In this document: piece by piece, positions 44,273 to 52,305 of the stretch
Layout: every line of letters starts with the position of its first letter
Numbering within the stretch: the first letter of the stretch is position 1
From: an uncultured Halomonas sp.
Lineage (GTDB): Bacteria > Pseudomonadota > Gammaproteobacteria > Pseudomonadales > Halomonadaceae
Assembly: GCF_947501415.1 (NCBI RefSeq)
Contig: NZ_CANMVL010000031.1
Location: 1 to 55,200, forward strand
DNA length: 55,200 bases
Direction of reading: 5' to 3'
The notes under the pieces: generated by a model
Database searches by the model: none
Told to the model about the DNA's origin: nothing
The model's input: only the letters and a program-made list of their open reading frames with translations
Translations under genes and position numbers: made by a program

Positions 44273-44554
44273 CTATAACATCTCCCGGGTCGCCTCCATC
44301 ACTCGTCCATCCACGGTGCGCTGGATCTTGTCTTCGATCTCGCTGAGCAGGGACTCTACCTGGGGCTTGGCGGGGGCGACGGCGACAAAGGTCCATTCGC
44401 TGGCGTCCAGGCGATCGAGCTCGCCGCTTTCGCAAACGGCGATGGCGGGGTTGCGCCCGAAACGCTCGTGCAGGCCACCCATGCGTTGGCGTTTCTCCTT
44501 GAGGGAACGGCAACCAGGCAGGGAAATGCTCAGGGTGAGAATACCAAGGTGCAT
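44273..44554 (-). CDS. DUF503 family protein (YlxP-like)
   Basis: A 93-residue protein with the family opening MHLGILTLSISLPGCRSLKEKRQ and the later EVCExxxxD-like stretch AVCESGELDRLD with FVAVAPAKPQVESLLSEIEDKI. DUF503 proteins adopt a small alpha/beta fold; YlxP is implicated in ribosome-related functions in Firmicutes, but the role here is unknown. GGAG is 6 nt before the ATG at 44554; a longer in-frame start at 44593 lacks family similarity. Confidence 0.8.
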   Translation of the reverse strand: MHLGILTLSISLPGCRSLKEKRQRMGGLHERFGRNPAIAVCESGELDRLDASEWTFVAVAPAKPQVESLLSEIEDKIQRTVDGRVMEATREML

Positions 44555-44882
44555 AGGGTCTCCATTCGTACCGTGAAAGGGGCAAGCCACCATACGTCAT
44601 GGCGTGGATGGCCTCTCTAGTCTCTGAATACCATAGTAAAATCAGTAAAATGAGACCAAAGACGTATTGCGGGGTATTTCTTTCTGATTGGCGCCTATAT
44701 TCCCGATAATAAACTAAGTTTCCTATCGTATACTCCCGCGCATCTGATCATTACAGCAACGCCAGTGCTCCCGAATCGGGTCCGTCTGCGATGGACCCGG
44801 CGGAGTGCTTGTATTGATTTCCGATGAGCCGGCCCGCGGTTGGGACGGGCCATAGAAGCCATTTGTATTGAGGTGTCTTTCC
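44555..44882 (+). other. AT-rich promoter region and structured leader of ykvI
   Basis: No gene in 328 bp. 44620-44740 is AT-rich with a -10-like TATACT at 44729-44734 but no good -35. Downstream, GGGTCCGTC pairs with GATGGACCC (44779-44799, loop TGC, one G-U pair) and GGCCCG with CGGGCC (44831-44852). The nonamer TTGTATTGA occurs at 44809 and 44863, the second overlapping the ribosome-binding site region. This suggests a regulated leader RNA; it matches no riboswitch I know. Confidence 0.45.
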
Positions 44883-45980
44883 ATGAGCAAACAGCCTTTC
44901 CTGATCGCCATGACCTTCATGTCGATCATCATCGGTGGCGGCTTCGCCTCGGGACAGGAGGTGCTGCAGTTCTTCACCGGCTATGGGGTGATCGGCATCG
45001 CCGGCACCCTGGTAAGCGGCCTGTTGTTCGCCTTTCTCGGCATGCAGATCGCGCGGATGAGCTCCACCATGCAGGCAAGCTCTCACAAGGAGGTGCTGGA
45101 GGCGCTCTTCGGCAAGCGAGCGGGTCTGGTCATCGACCTGGTGCTCTCCTTCTTCCTGTTCGGTGTCGGGGTGGTGATGCTGGCCGGCAGCGGTTCCATC
45201 TTCGCCCAGCAGTACGGCCTGCCACCGCTGTTTGGCGGCGTGCTGCTCAGTGTGCTGGTCATCCTGACCCTGTGTCTGCGCGTTCGCGGCATCATCAACC
45301 TGATCAGCCTTATCATGCCGGTATTGCTGTTGCTGGTGCTGACGATCACCGTCTACTCCTTCTTCACCAGCAGCGCGTCTCTGGAGACACTGGAGGCCGC
45401 GGCCGCCGAGGTGCCCACCATCAGTGATGGCTGGTCGTTCTCGCACTGGTTTATCGGCGCTCTGCTCTATGCCTCCTTCAATATTGCCGTCGGTTTCCCC
45501 ATGCTATCGGTGATCGGTGGCCTGACCCGTGATACACGAGAGGCCTCCCTGGGCGGCATTCTCGGCGGCGTGGGGCTCGGTGTGCTGATCTTCCTGCTCA
45601 ATATCGGGCTGTTCGCCAATCTCGAGCGCCTGGCCGGCGTGGATATGCCCTCGCTGATGCTTGCCACGGCGGTTTCGCCGGTGGTGGCAATGGTGATGTC
45701 GGTGGCACTGATCTGCATGATCTACAGCACGGCCGTGGGCATGTTCTTCGCCTTCAGCGCCCGCTTCGCCGCGCCCGAGTCGGGCCGCTTCAAGCTGTTC
45801 AGCGTCATCTTCACCCTGGTGGGGCTGGTGCTCAGCCAGTTCGGGTTCAGCACCCTGATCGGCACCGTCTATCCCATGCTGGGCGTGGTGGGACTGATCC
45901 TGATCGTTGCCCTGGGCATTCGCTGGAACAGCACACGCCAGCGCAGCAAGGCGCAGTTGGCGAGCTCCGCCAGCCGCTGA
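44883..45980 (+). CDS. YkvI-family membrane protein
   Basis: A 365-residue inner-membrane protein with about ten hydrophobic segments. It begins MSKQPFLIAMTFMSIIIGGGFASGQEVLQFF, the characteristic start of the YkvI family, distant relatives of amino-acid/cation transporters of the LeuT fold. The family's substrate is unknown. The ATG at 44883 is preceded by GAGGTG; an in-frame TTG five codons earlier is less likely. The preceding leader is unusually structured. The stop codon lies in an 18-bp duplication. Confidence 0.85.
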   Translation: MSKQPFLIAMTFMSIIIGGGFASGQEVLQFFTGYGVIGIAGTLVSGLLFAFLGMQIARMSSTMQASSHKEVLEALFGKRAGLVIDLVLSFFLFGVGVVMLAGSGSIFAQQYGLPPLFGGVLLSVLVILTLCLRVRGIINLISLIMPVLLLLVLTITVYSFFTSSASLETLEAAAAEVPTISDGWSFSHWFIGALLYASFNIAVGFPMLSVIGGLTRDTREASLGGILGGVGLGVLIFLLNIGLFANLERLAGVDMPSLMLATAVSPVVAMVMSVALICMIYSTAVGMFFAFSARFAAPESGRFKLFSVIFTLVGLVLSQFGFSTLIGTVYPMLGVVGLILIVALGIRWNSTRQRSKAQLASSASR

Positions 45981-46006
45981 TACCTCTCCAGCCGCTGATA
46001 TCTTTG
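45971..46006. repeat. 18-bp tandem duplication over the ykvI stop
   Basis: CAGCCGCTGATACCTCTC (45971-45988) followed by CAGCCGCTGATATCTTTG (45989-46006), 15 of 18 identical with the first 12 exact. The first copy contains the TGA stop of ykvI. Confidence 0.8.
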
Positions 46007-46107
46007 CCCGGTGTCCGCAGGGGCGCCGGGCTGTGGTACCGCCAGCGGCGGGATGCCGTTTTCCGATTGGGCCAGTGCGCCCAGAATGCCAGTTCATTTA
46101 GAGTGCC

Positions 46108-46146
46108 AGGCCGGCCACGGTTGCCCGTGGTCGGCCTTTCTCATAT
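46108..46146 (+). terminator. Rho-independent terminator between ykvI and ybiI
   Basis: AGGCCGGCCACGG (46108-46120), loop TTGC, CCGTGGTCGGCCT (46125-46137): a 13-bp stem with one G-U pair, then TTCTCATATC. It is 128 bp after the ykvI stop. The remaining bases of 45981-46244 show nothing else clear. Confidence 0.75.
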
Positions 46147-46244
46147 CTTGGGGATTACTGGGTAGCGTCGTTGAGAGCAACCCAGTCCTGCCTTCCCGTG
46201 CTGAGCACCTAATGGCTTATGTATCGATATGGAGGTAATGCATC

Positions 46245-46511
46245 ATGGCCGGTGGTTGGACTCGAGATGGAGCCGTACAGGATCAGATTGACGCCACCGT
46301 GGAGGAGGCGGTCGAGAGGGCGCGCACCAGCCTGCGCAGCGGAGAAAGCGCCGAGTTCTGCGTGGAGTGCGATGCGCCCATCCCGGAGGGGAGACGCAAG
46401 GCACTCCCGGGGGTACAGCTGTGTGTTGCTTGTCAGTCGAGCCTGGAAGCCAAGGGGGTGGATGTTGCTGCCATCAATCGGCGAGCCAGCAAGGACAGCC
46501 AGCTCAGGTGA
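46245..46511 (+). CDS. ybiI: DksA/TraR-family zinc-finger protein YbiI
   Basis: An 88-residue protein with a four-cysteine zinc finger C39-x2-C42 and C60-x2-C63, preceded by a short helix. The opening MAGGWTRDGAVQDQIDATVE, the centre CDAPIPEGRRKALPGVQLC and the ending RRASKDSQLR match E. coli YbiI, which is also 88 residues. It is a short TraR-like relative of DksA that may touch RNA polymerase; its function is not established. GGAGGT lies 9 nt before the ATG. Confidence 0.9.
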   Translation: MAGGWTRDGAVQDQIDATVEEAVERARTSLRSGESAEFCVECDAPIPEGRRKALPGVQLCVACQSSLEAKGVDVAAINRRASKDSQLR

Positions 46512-46551
46512 TGAGCCGATGGGTGGCGCTTTTCTTATGAGCGTTCCGGTC

Positions 46552-46572
46552 GGGGCGCCACGTCAGCGCCCC
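46552..46572 (+). terminator. Hairpin after ybiI
   Basis: GGGGCGC (46552-46558), loop CACGTCA, GCGCCCC (46566-46572): a perfect 7-bp stem followed by CAGGTTTCC. Possibly a weak terminator for ybiI. Confidence 0.45.
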
Positions 46573-46590
46573 CAGGTTTCCCCCCACTTG

Positions 46591-46654
46591 TGCTTCCTCC
46601 TACCCATGCTTTCTCCTGAGTATGCTTTTTCCTAACTATGCTTCCTCCCACTCC
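46591..46654. repeat. Four imperfect 16-bp tandem repeats over the GGDEF gene stop
   Basis: Units: TGCTTCCTCCTACCCA, TGCTTTCTCCTGAGTA, TGCTTTTTCCTAACTA and TGCTTCCTCCCACTCC. The stop codon of the minus-strand diguanylate cyclase (46638-46636) lies at the end of the third unit, and the fourth encodes its last residues. Confidence 0.8.
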
Positions 46655-48624
46655 ACGCGATTACGCCCGGCCCCCTTGGCAGCGTAGCGACCCTGATCCG
46701 CGCGGTTGATCGCCGGGCGCAGCGTGGATTCACCTGCACTAACCAGTGTTACGCCCATCGAGGCGGAATAGGCCAGCGTTTCGCTCACCGTGGTCGCGTG
46801 ACCCACCTCGGCGGGCGTCGCGGCAATCGCCTCGCGGAGTCGTTGTGCGATCTGCAGGGCCTGGTCACGTGAGGTGTCCGGCAGCAGTACCACGAACTCT
46901 TCACCGCCCATACGGCACAGCACATCTCCGGCACGCAACTGCTGTTTCGCCGTGTTGGCGAAGGACTGCAGCACCAGGTCACCCACGTCATGGCCATGGG
47001 CATCGTTGATGCGCTTGAAGTGATCGAGGTCTATCGCGATCAGGGCCAGGGGAGCCCTGTTGCGCTCAGCGCGGGCGATCTCCATGGCTGCCTGGTTCTC
47101 CAGATAGCGACGATTGCCGAGCCCGGTCAAAGGGTCCGTCAAGGCCTGCCGCTCCAGTCGCATCTCCAGACTCTTGCGCTCGCTCAGATCGAACACCATG
47201 GCGCGGGAGTACTGAAAGCCATCTTCGGTCACGTGAGCGGTGGCCTTGATCGCGACCGGCAGATGGCTGCCATCACGGCATAGAAGCTCACACTCGGCGG
47301 CCCCCTCCTTTCCCTGTCCCAGCACCTGATGGAAGGCCGCATCGAACGCCGCGCGGGTTTCCGCGGTGACGAAGTCACGGTAGTAGCGCTTGCCGATCAC
47401 CTCGTCACCCCGATACCCCAGCCACTCGAGCTCGGTACGGTTTATCTTGATCACTCGGCCGTCACTATCCAGCGAGTGATAGCCACAGGGGGCGTGCTCG
47501 TAGAGGTCCTGAACCTCGCCGGCGTACTGTCGGGCCTTGCGGGAAAACGCCAGGGCACGCTGGCGAAGCCCGCGCAGGCGGTGATCACTCATGACCCAGA
47601 ATATGCCGAAGGCCACCGAGAGCAGATAGACCAGCACGATGGCCAGCAGTTGTGTGGGAGTCTTGATGAGTTGATTCATCAGGCTGGGCCGCGGTGTCAG
47701 GATGCCGAGGTGCCAGGGCTGGGTTTCGGCGTCGCTGACGATCGTCACGGCCTGGCTACGGTAGTGATGAGTACGGATGTCATGAGTGCGAAGGCCGAGA
47801 AGGTATTCGTCCAGGGTGATGACCCCCTGCTGGTTCGCCGCCATGGCAGCCCAGATGGCGGGCCACTGACTCGCCAACGAGTGGCCGAAGCGACTCCTCT
47901 TCTGGCCCTCGCCGTCGGGTAGCAACGAGGTGCCCTGGGCATCCACCAGCAGGATCTTGGCGCCATCACCCAGCGGGGTTTGTGAGAGAGAGGCGGTGAT
48001 GCGTGACCAGTCGAGAGTAAACAGCAGCACCCCGAGGCGTTCTCCCTGATGATCAAAGATCGGGGCCGCGATATCGATGACAGGGCTCGCGGTCGAGCCA
48101 TCCTCCCCCGTGGCGCCCAGGCGTGGCGAGGAAATATAGAGATCGCGTGGCCTTAGCGCCATCGCCCTCTGGAAGGCGGAGGTAGCATCACGGTGAACGA
48201 CCGGCGGGCGAGCAGGCGGAGGAGCCTGGCTCGTGGCGATCCATTCACGGCCGTGGGTGTCGATCACGGCCATTCGCGTATAGCGGCCATAGTGGGTCAG
48301 CAGAGTCTCGAACAGCGCTTCCAGCTGTGCCCAGTCTTGTTGTGCCGCTGTGTCCCACTCCGCGGCTCTCGATGAGGCTGGCCCCGCCAGAAAGCGCCGC
48401 AGCAGCGGGTACTCTGCGGTGGCCAAGGCCTGGTTGAAACTCTCGTTCATGCCCTGAAGCAGCTTGTCATATTCGGAGGTCATTATTGCCTCGGTCGCCA
48501 GACGCTTGCTGTTGACCTGATCATCGAGGTGAGAAGTGAAGATCGGCGTCAGCGTCATGGTGACCAGGGCGACGGGAAGTAGCGTGGCTACACCCAGGCG
48601 GGCCCAGAGAGCTTTAAGGATCAA
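46636..48624 (-). CDS. Membrane sensor diguanylate cyclase (periplasmic sensor-PAS-GGDEF)
   Basis: A 662-residue inner-membrane enzyme predicted to make cyclic di-GMP. A first membrane segment (about 8-28) and a second (about 325-348) flank a periplasmic dCache-like sensor. A PAS domain (about 375-490, EHAPCGYHSLDSDGRVIKINRTELEWLGY) precedes a GGDEF domain (about 500-655) with intact active site G573-G-E-E-F577 and product-inhibition site R-A-G-D (564-567), so activity with feedback control is likely. The only start that opens the first membrane segment is TTG (48624) without a good ribosome-binding site, implying low expression or a later start. It is divergent from the LOV-GGDEF-EAL gene across 266 bp. 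Confidence 0.85.
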   Translation of the reverse strand: MILKALWARLGVATLLPVALVTMTLTPIFTSHLDDQVNSKRLATEAIMTSEYDKLLQGMNESFNQALATAEYPLLRRFLAGPASSRAAEWDTAAQQDWAQLEALFETLLTHYGRYTRMAVIDTHGREWIATSQAPPPARPPVVHRDATSAFQRAMALRPRDLYISSPRLGATGEDGSTASPVIDIAAPIFDHQGERLGVLLFTLDWSRITASLSQTPLGDGAKILLVDAQGTSLLPDGEGQKRSRFGHSLASQWPAIWAAMAANQQGVITLDEYLLGLRTHDIRTHHYRSQAVTIVSDAETQPWHLGILTPRPSLMNQLIKTPTQLLAIVLVYLLSVAFGIFWVMSDHRLRGLRQRALAFSRKARQYAGEVQDLYEHAPCGYHSLDSDGRVIKINRTELEWLGYRGDEVIGKRYYRDFVTAETRAAFDAAFHQVLGQGKEGAAECELLCRDGSHLPVAIKATAHVTEDGFQYSRAMVFDLSERKSLEMRLERQALTDPLTGLGNRRYLENQAAMEIARAERNRAPLALIAIDLDHFKRINDAHGHDVGDLVLQSFANTAKQQLRAGDVLCRMGGEEFVVLLPDTSRDQALQIAQRLREAIAATPAEVGHATTVSETLAYSASMGVTLVSAGESTLRPAINRADQGRYAAKGAGRNRVEWEEA

Positions 48625-48890
48625 TGCAAGAGTCCCGAATCAGGCCAGGAAATGGCGTTATCAGGCCGATGGCCAGAGGGGGTGGCATACATGGCAGAGA
48701 GGGAAGGCTGCCACCCTGACGGTAGGCAGTATCTGTTAAATGAGCGGTAGCGTCATCTCTTGTCGTGTCTAGACGCGGAAAGGCCCCGTCGCGGCTCCTC
48801 TTGCTCCCATCACCTCGCTCATTCATTATCTCGCGGCATGACCTGGCGACAAGAATAACCATTTCCCCGCGCAGATACGGAGGCGGCGGT

Positions 48891-51461
48891 TTGTCCGACC
48901 CACAGGCGCTGATGAAGGCGCAGCAGGATACCCACGAGCTGGTCGCGCACTCGGTGCCCCTCGAGGAGACGCTTGGGACGATCACCGCGTGGGCGGGTCG
49001 TCTGCTGCCCGATGCGTTGATATCGGTCATGCGTCACGACCCCGAGAGCCGCACGTTGAGCATGGTGGCCAACTCGCAATTTTCGTCAGTGTTTATCCGA
49101 CGGTTGCAGGATCTCTGTATCGAGGATGGTGTCGGGACCTGTGGCACGGCGGCATTCTGGCGGCGATTGACCATTACCGAGGATATTCTGACCGATGCGC
49201 GTTGGGATCTCTTTCGCGATGCCGCTCGAGTGGAAGGGGTGCGTGCCTGCTGGTCGACGCCGATTCTGACCGAGGAGGGGCTGCTGCTGGGCACCTTCGC
49301 CACCTACTATCGCCAGCCAGCGACGCCCTCTCCAGCCAGCCAGGCGATTCTGAAGCAAGCCGCCTCCCTGGCAGCTCTCGCGATTGTGCGCGATCGTGAT
49401 AACCAGGAGTTTCACCGCCTGGCGGTATGGCACCACTCCTTGTTCACCAATCACCCCGATGGAGTCTACAAGTTCGGCCTGGATGGTCGTGTCAAACGAG
49501 CCAATGCGGCGCTGGAGCGACTAACCGGCTTCACCGAGGAGGCGTTGCTGGGGTGTCACTTTACCGAGCTGCTGGGGGCGCGTGATCATGCGGCGGCCAG
49601 GGATGCCTTTGCGGCGGCCTTGCGCGGTGAGTCCCGGCAGTACGAAATGCTCGGATGCGATGCCGCGGGACATGTACATCCCTTCGAGGTGACCACCTTT
49701 CCGGTGACGTCGGCCGCAGGCATCGTCGGCATGTATGCCATCTGCCAGGATATCTCCCACCGCAAGCGTCAGGAAGCGGACCGGGCGCTGCTGGAGCGTG
49801 GCATTCAGGCGACTCCCAATGGTGTGCTGATGGCCGATGCCTCGCGGCCTGATATGCCGTTGGTGTATGCCAACGCGGCCTTCCATGCGCTGACCGGTTA
49901 CGCCCCCGAGGAGGTGCTGGGCCTCAACTGCCGGTTTCTGCAGGGGCAGGCGACCTGTGGGGATACCGTTAGTGCCATTCGCCACGCCGTTGCCGCACGG
50001 CAACCGATCGAGACCACGTTGCTCAACTACCGCAAGGATGGCACCCCCTTCTGGAATCATCTGTCACTCAGCCCCTTGTTCGATGGCCGGGGTATCTGTA
50101 CCCACTACATCGGGATTCAGCAGGACATCACCCAGCAGCGTAATCAGGAAGCCTTGATCGCTCACCAGACGACGCATGATCAACTGACCGGTCTTCTCAA
50201 CCGCACCGCCTTCGATGAGCGGCTGGAGGTTGCGTTTGCCCAGGCGCAGCAGGACCAGACACTGTTGGTGTTGATGCATGTCGACCTGGACGGCTTCAAG
50301 GCGATCAACGATGGGCTGGGCCACCACATCGGCAATCAGTTGCTGATCGAGATCGCCTCTCGGCTCAGACAGTGGGCAGGCGATGGCGATACCCTGGCCC
50401 GCATGACCGGTGATGAGTTTGTGCTTCTCCTTCCCGCCCTCCAAGGGCCTCAGGCCGCTATCGAGATGGCCGAACAGCTGCTGGATGCCTTGTCCAAACC
50501 CTTTGTGATTGGAGAAGAGCCGCTGCATATCAGTGCCAGTATCGGGATCGCCTGTAATGGCGAACACATGGAACAGGCCTTTGAATTGATGCAGCGTGCC
50601 GACCTGGCGGTAACCAGTGCCAAGCAGCAGGGCCGCAACACCTGGCACTGGTATCAGGGGGATGTCCAGCGGGTCACCAGGGAGATGGTGCTGCTGCGCC
50701 ATGATCTGCATACCGCCCTGCATGACGACCAGTTCGAGCTCTTCTACCAGCCGATTGTGGAGGCGGTCTGCGGTCGTATCCGTGGGCTGGAGGCGCTGAT
50801 CCGCTGGCAGCACCCGGAGAGGGGCTTGATCTCGCCAGGGGTGTTCATACCCCTGGCCGAGCAGACGGGTCAGATCATTCCGCTGGGCCGCTGGGTCCTG
50901 CGGCGTGCCTGCCGGGATGCCGCGACCATGCGCAGAGAGGGTCGGGGCGACGTGCCGGTAGCCGTCAATATCTCTTCGCTGCAGTTTCGTCGCAGCGGCT
51001 TTCTGGCCGATGTTCAATCGGCGCTGGACGATGCCGGCCTGCCCCCAGAGCTGCTGGAGCTGGAGATCACCGAAAGCGTGCTGTTGAATGGGGCCGATTC
51101 AGCCATCGAGCTGATCGAGGTGCTCAAGGACATGGGGGTCCGGGTCGCACTGGATGACTTCGGTACCGGTTTTTCGAGCTTGAGCTATCTGCGTGACCTG
51201 CCGATCCACAAGGTGAAGCTGGACCGGGCGTTTATCCACGATATCACCACCAGCCGTAGCAACGCCGCCATCGTGCAGGGCATCATCACCATGGCGCACC
51301 ATCTGGGCCTTCTGGTGGTGGCCGAGGGCATCGAGGAACAGGCACAGCAGCAGGATCTCGACCGTCGCCAGTGCGACCTGCTGCAGGGGTTCTACTTCGC
51401 CAGGCCGATGCCAAGGGAGGCCGTCATGCAGTTGCCCGACCGGCTTCCAGCCTCGGCCTGA
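48891..51461 (+). CDS. Predicted blue-light-sensing GAF-PAS-LOV-GGDEF-EAL protein
   Basis: An 856-residue cytosolic protein. It has a GAF domain (about 15-165), a PAS domain (about 185-300) and a LOV domain (about 310-425). The LOV carries GLNCRFLQG with the photoactive C347, both flavin-contacting Asn positions in NYRKDGTPFWN, and the Gln in YIGIQQDIT. The GGDEF domain (about 440-605) has a degenerate T506-G-D-E-F510. The EAL domain (about 615-850) has E634-A-L, NIS, ELEITES, DDFGTGFSSL, KLD and EGIE intact. It should bind FMN and hydrolyse cyclic di-GMP, with the degenerate GGDEF perhaps as a GTP-binding regulator. The TTG at 48891 has GGAGG 7 nt upstream; an ATG at 48912 and a GTG at 48765 are alternatives. 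Confidence 0.9.
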   Translation: MSDPQALMKAQQDTHELVAHSVPLEETLGTITAWAGRLLPDALISVMRHDPESRTLSMVANSQFSSVFIRRLQDLCIEDGVGTCGTAAFWRRLTITEDILTDARWDLFRDAARVEGVRACWSTPILTEEGLLLGTFATYYRQPATPSPASQAILKQAASLAALAIVRDRDNQEFHRLAVWHHSLFTNHPDGVYKFGLDGRVKRANAALERLTGFTEEALLGCHFTELLGARDHAAARDAFAAALRGESRQYEMLGCDAAGHVHPFEVTTFPVTSAAGIVGMYAICQDISHRKRQEADRALLERGIQATPNGVLMADASRPDMPLVYANAAFHALTGYAPEEVLGLNCRFLQGQATCGDTVSAIRHAVAARQPIETTLLNYRKDGTPFWNHLSLSPLFDGRGICTHYIGIQQDITQQRNQEALIAHQTTHDQLTGLLNRTAFDERLEVAFAQAQQDQTLLVLMHVDLDGFKAINDGLGHHIGNQLLIEIASRLRQWAGDGDTLARMTGDEFVLLLPALQGPQAAIEMAEQLLDALSKPFVIGEEPLHISASIGIACNGEHMEQAFELMQRADLAVTSAKQQGRNTWHWYQGDVQRVTREMVLLRHDLHTALHDDQFELFYQPIVEAVCGRIRGLEALIRWQHPERGLISPGVFIPLAEQTGQIIPLGRWVLRRACRDAATMRREGRGDVPVAVNISSLQFRRSGFLADVQSALDDAGLPPELLELEITESVLLNGADSAIELIEVLKDMGVRVALDDFGTGFSSLSYLRDLPIHKVKLDRAFIHDITTSRSNAAIVQGIITMAHHLGLLVVAEGIEEQAQQQDLDRRQCDLLQGFYFARPMPREAVMQLPDRLPASA

Positions 51462-51552
51462 GCGGCATCGGCGGCGGCCGGTCCGGGTTGAAGAGCAGGG
51501 GCAGAGGCCCCACCTACCGTCATGTACCCACACTTCCTGCTCTGGAGTCGAT

Positions 51553-52227
51553 ATGTCATCTAGCGTACTGATCACCGGTGCCAACCGTGGCGTCGGACTC
51601 GCCCTGGCTCGCCATTACCATGCCGCCGGGTGGGCGGTGATCGGCGTGTGCCGCAGTGGCGGCGAGGAAGCGGCCGAGCTGCTTGAGATCGCCGAGACCC
51701 TGATCGAAGGCATCGACGTGACCCGTGAGGAGGACGTGGCACGGTTGAAGCAGGAACTGGCGGGCCGCCGCTTGGATCTGCTGATCAATAACGCCGGCCT
51801 GTTGCAGGATGAGGTGCTCGGCGAACTCGACTTCGACTCCATCCGCACGCAGATGGAGATCAATGCCTATGCACCGCTGCGCGTGACCGAGATGCTGCTG
51901 GACAATCTGGGGGAGGGCGCCAGGATCGCCAATATCACCAGCCGTATGGGCTCCATCGCCGATAACGATTCCGGCGGGCGCTATGGCTACCGTGCCTCCA
52001 AGGCGGCGCTCAACGCCTTCGGCAAGTCGCTGGCCGTGGACCTCAAGCCGCGGGGTATCGCCGTGGCCCAGATTCACCCGGGCTATGTGCAGACGCGTAT
52101 GGTCAACTTCGGCGGCATGATCAGCGCCGAGGAGGCTGCCACGGGCATCGCACAGCGTATCGAGGCGCTGACGCTGGAGAACAGTGGCGGCTTCTGGCAC
52201 AGCAATGGCGAGACGCTGCCCTGGTAA
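51553..52227 (+). CDS. SDR family oxidoreductase (C-factor-like)
   Basis: A 224-residue short-chain dehydrogenase. The cofactor motif is TGANRGVG (8-15), NNAG occurs near residue 80, and the catalytic group is S in NITSRMGS with YxxxK in YGYRASKAALNAFGKSL. Compact C-factor/CsgA-like members of this group act on unknown small substrates. GGAG precedes the ATG. It lies 91 bp after the LOV protein gene and could be co-transcribed, but no functional link is evident. Confidence 0.83.
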   Translation: MSSSVLITGANRGVGLALARHYHAAGWAVIGVCRSGGEEAAELLEIAETLIEGIDVTREEDVARLKQELAGRRLDLLINNAGLLQDEVLGELDFDSIRTQMEINAYAPLRVTEMLLDNLGEGARIANITSRMGSIADNDSGGRYGYRASKAALNAFGKSLAVDLKPRGIAVAQIHPGYVQTRMVNFGGMISAEEAATGIAQRIEALTLENSGGFWHSNGETLPW

Positions 52228-52240
52228 CCAAGGCTGAGTC

Positions 52241-52284
52241 GACTGGCGCGTATTGCTTGGGTTCAAGGGGGCGTTGCGCCAGTC
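52241..52284. terminator. Inverted repeat in convergent gap
   Basis: GACTGGCGC (52241-52249) and GCGCCAGTC (52276-52284), a perfect 9-bp stem around a 26-nt loop, between the convergent SDR and homocysteine methyltransferase genes. It may act as a bidirectional terminator. Confidence 0.45.
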
Positions 52285-52305
52285 GGCCTGGCGCATTGCT
52301 CTTTA

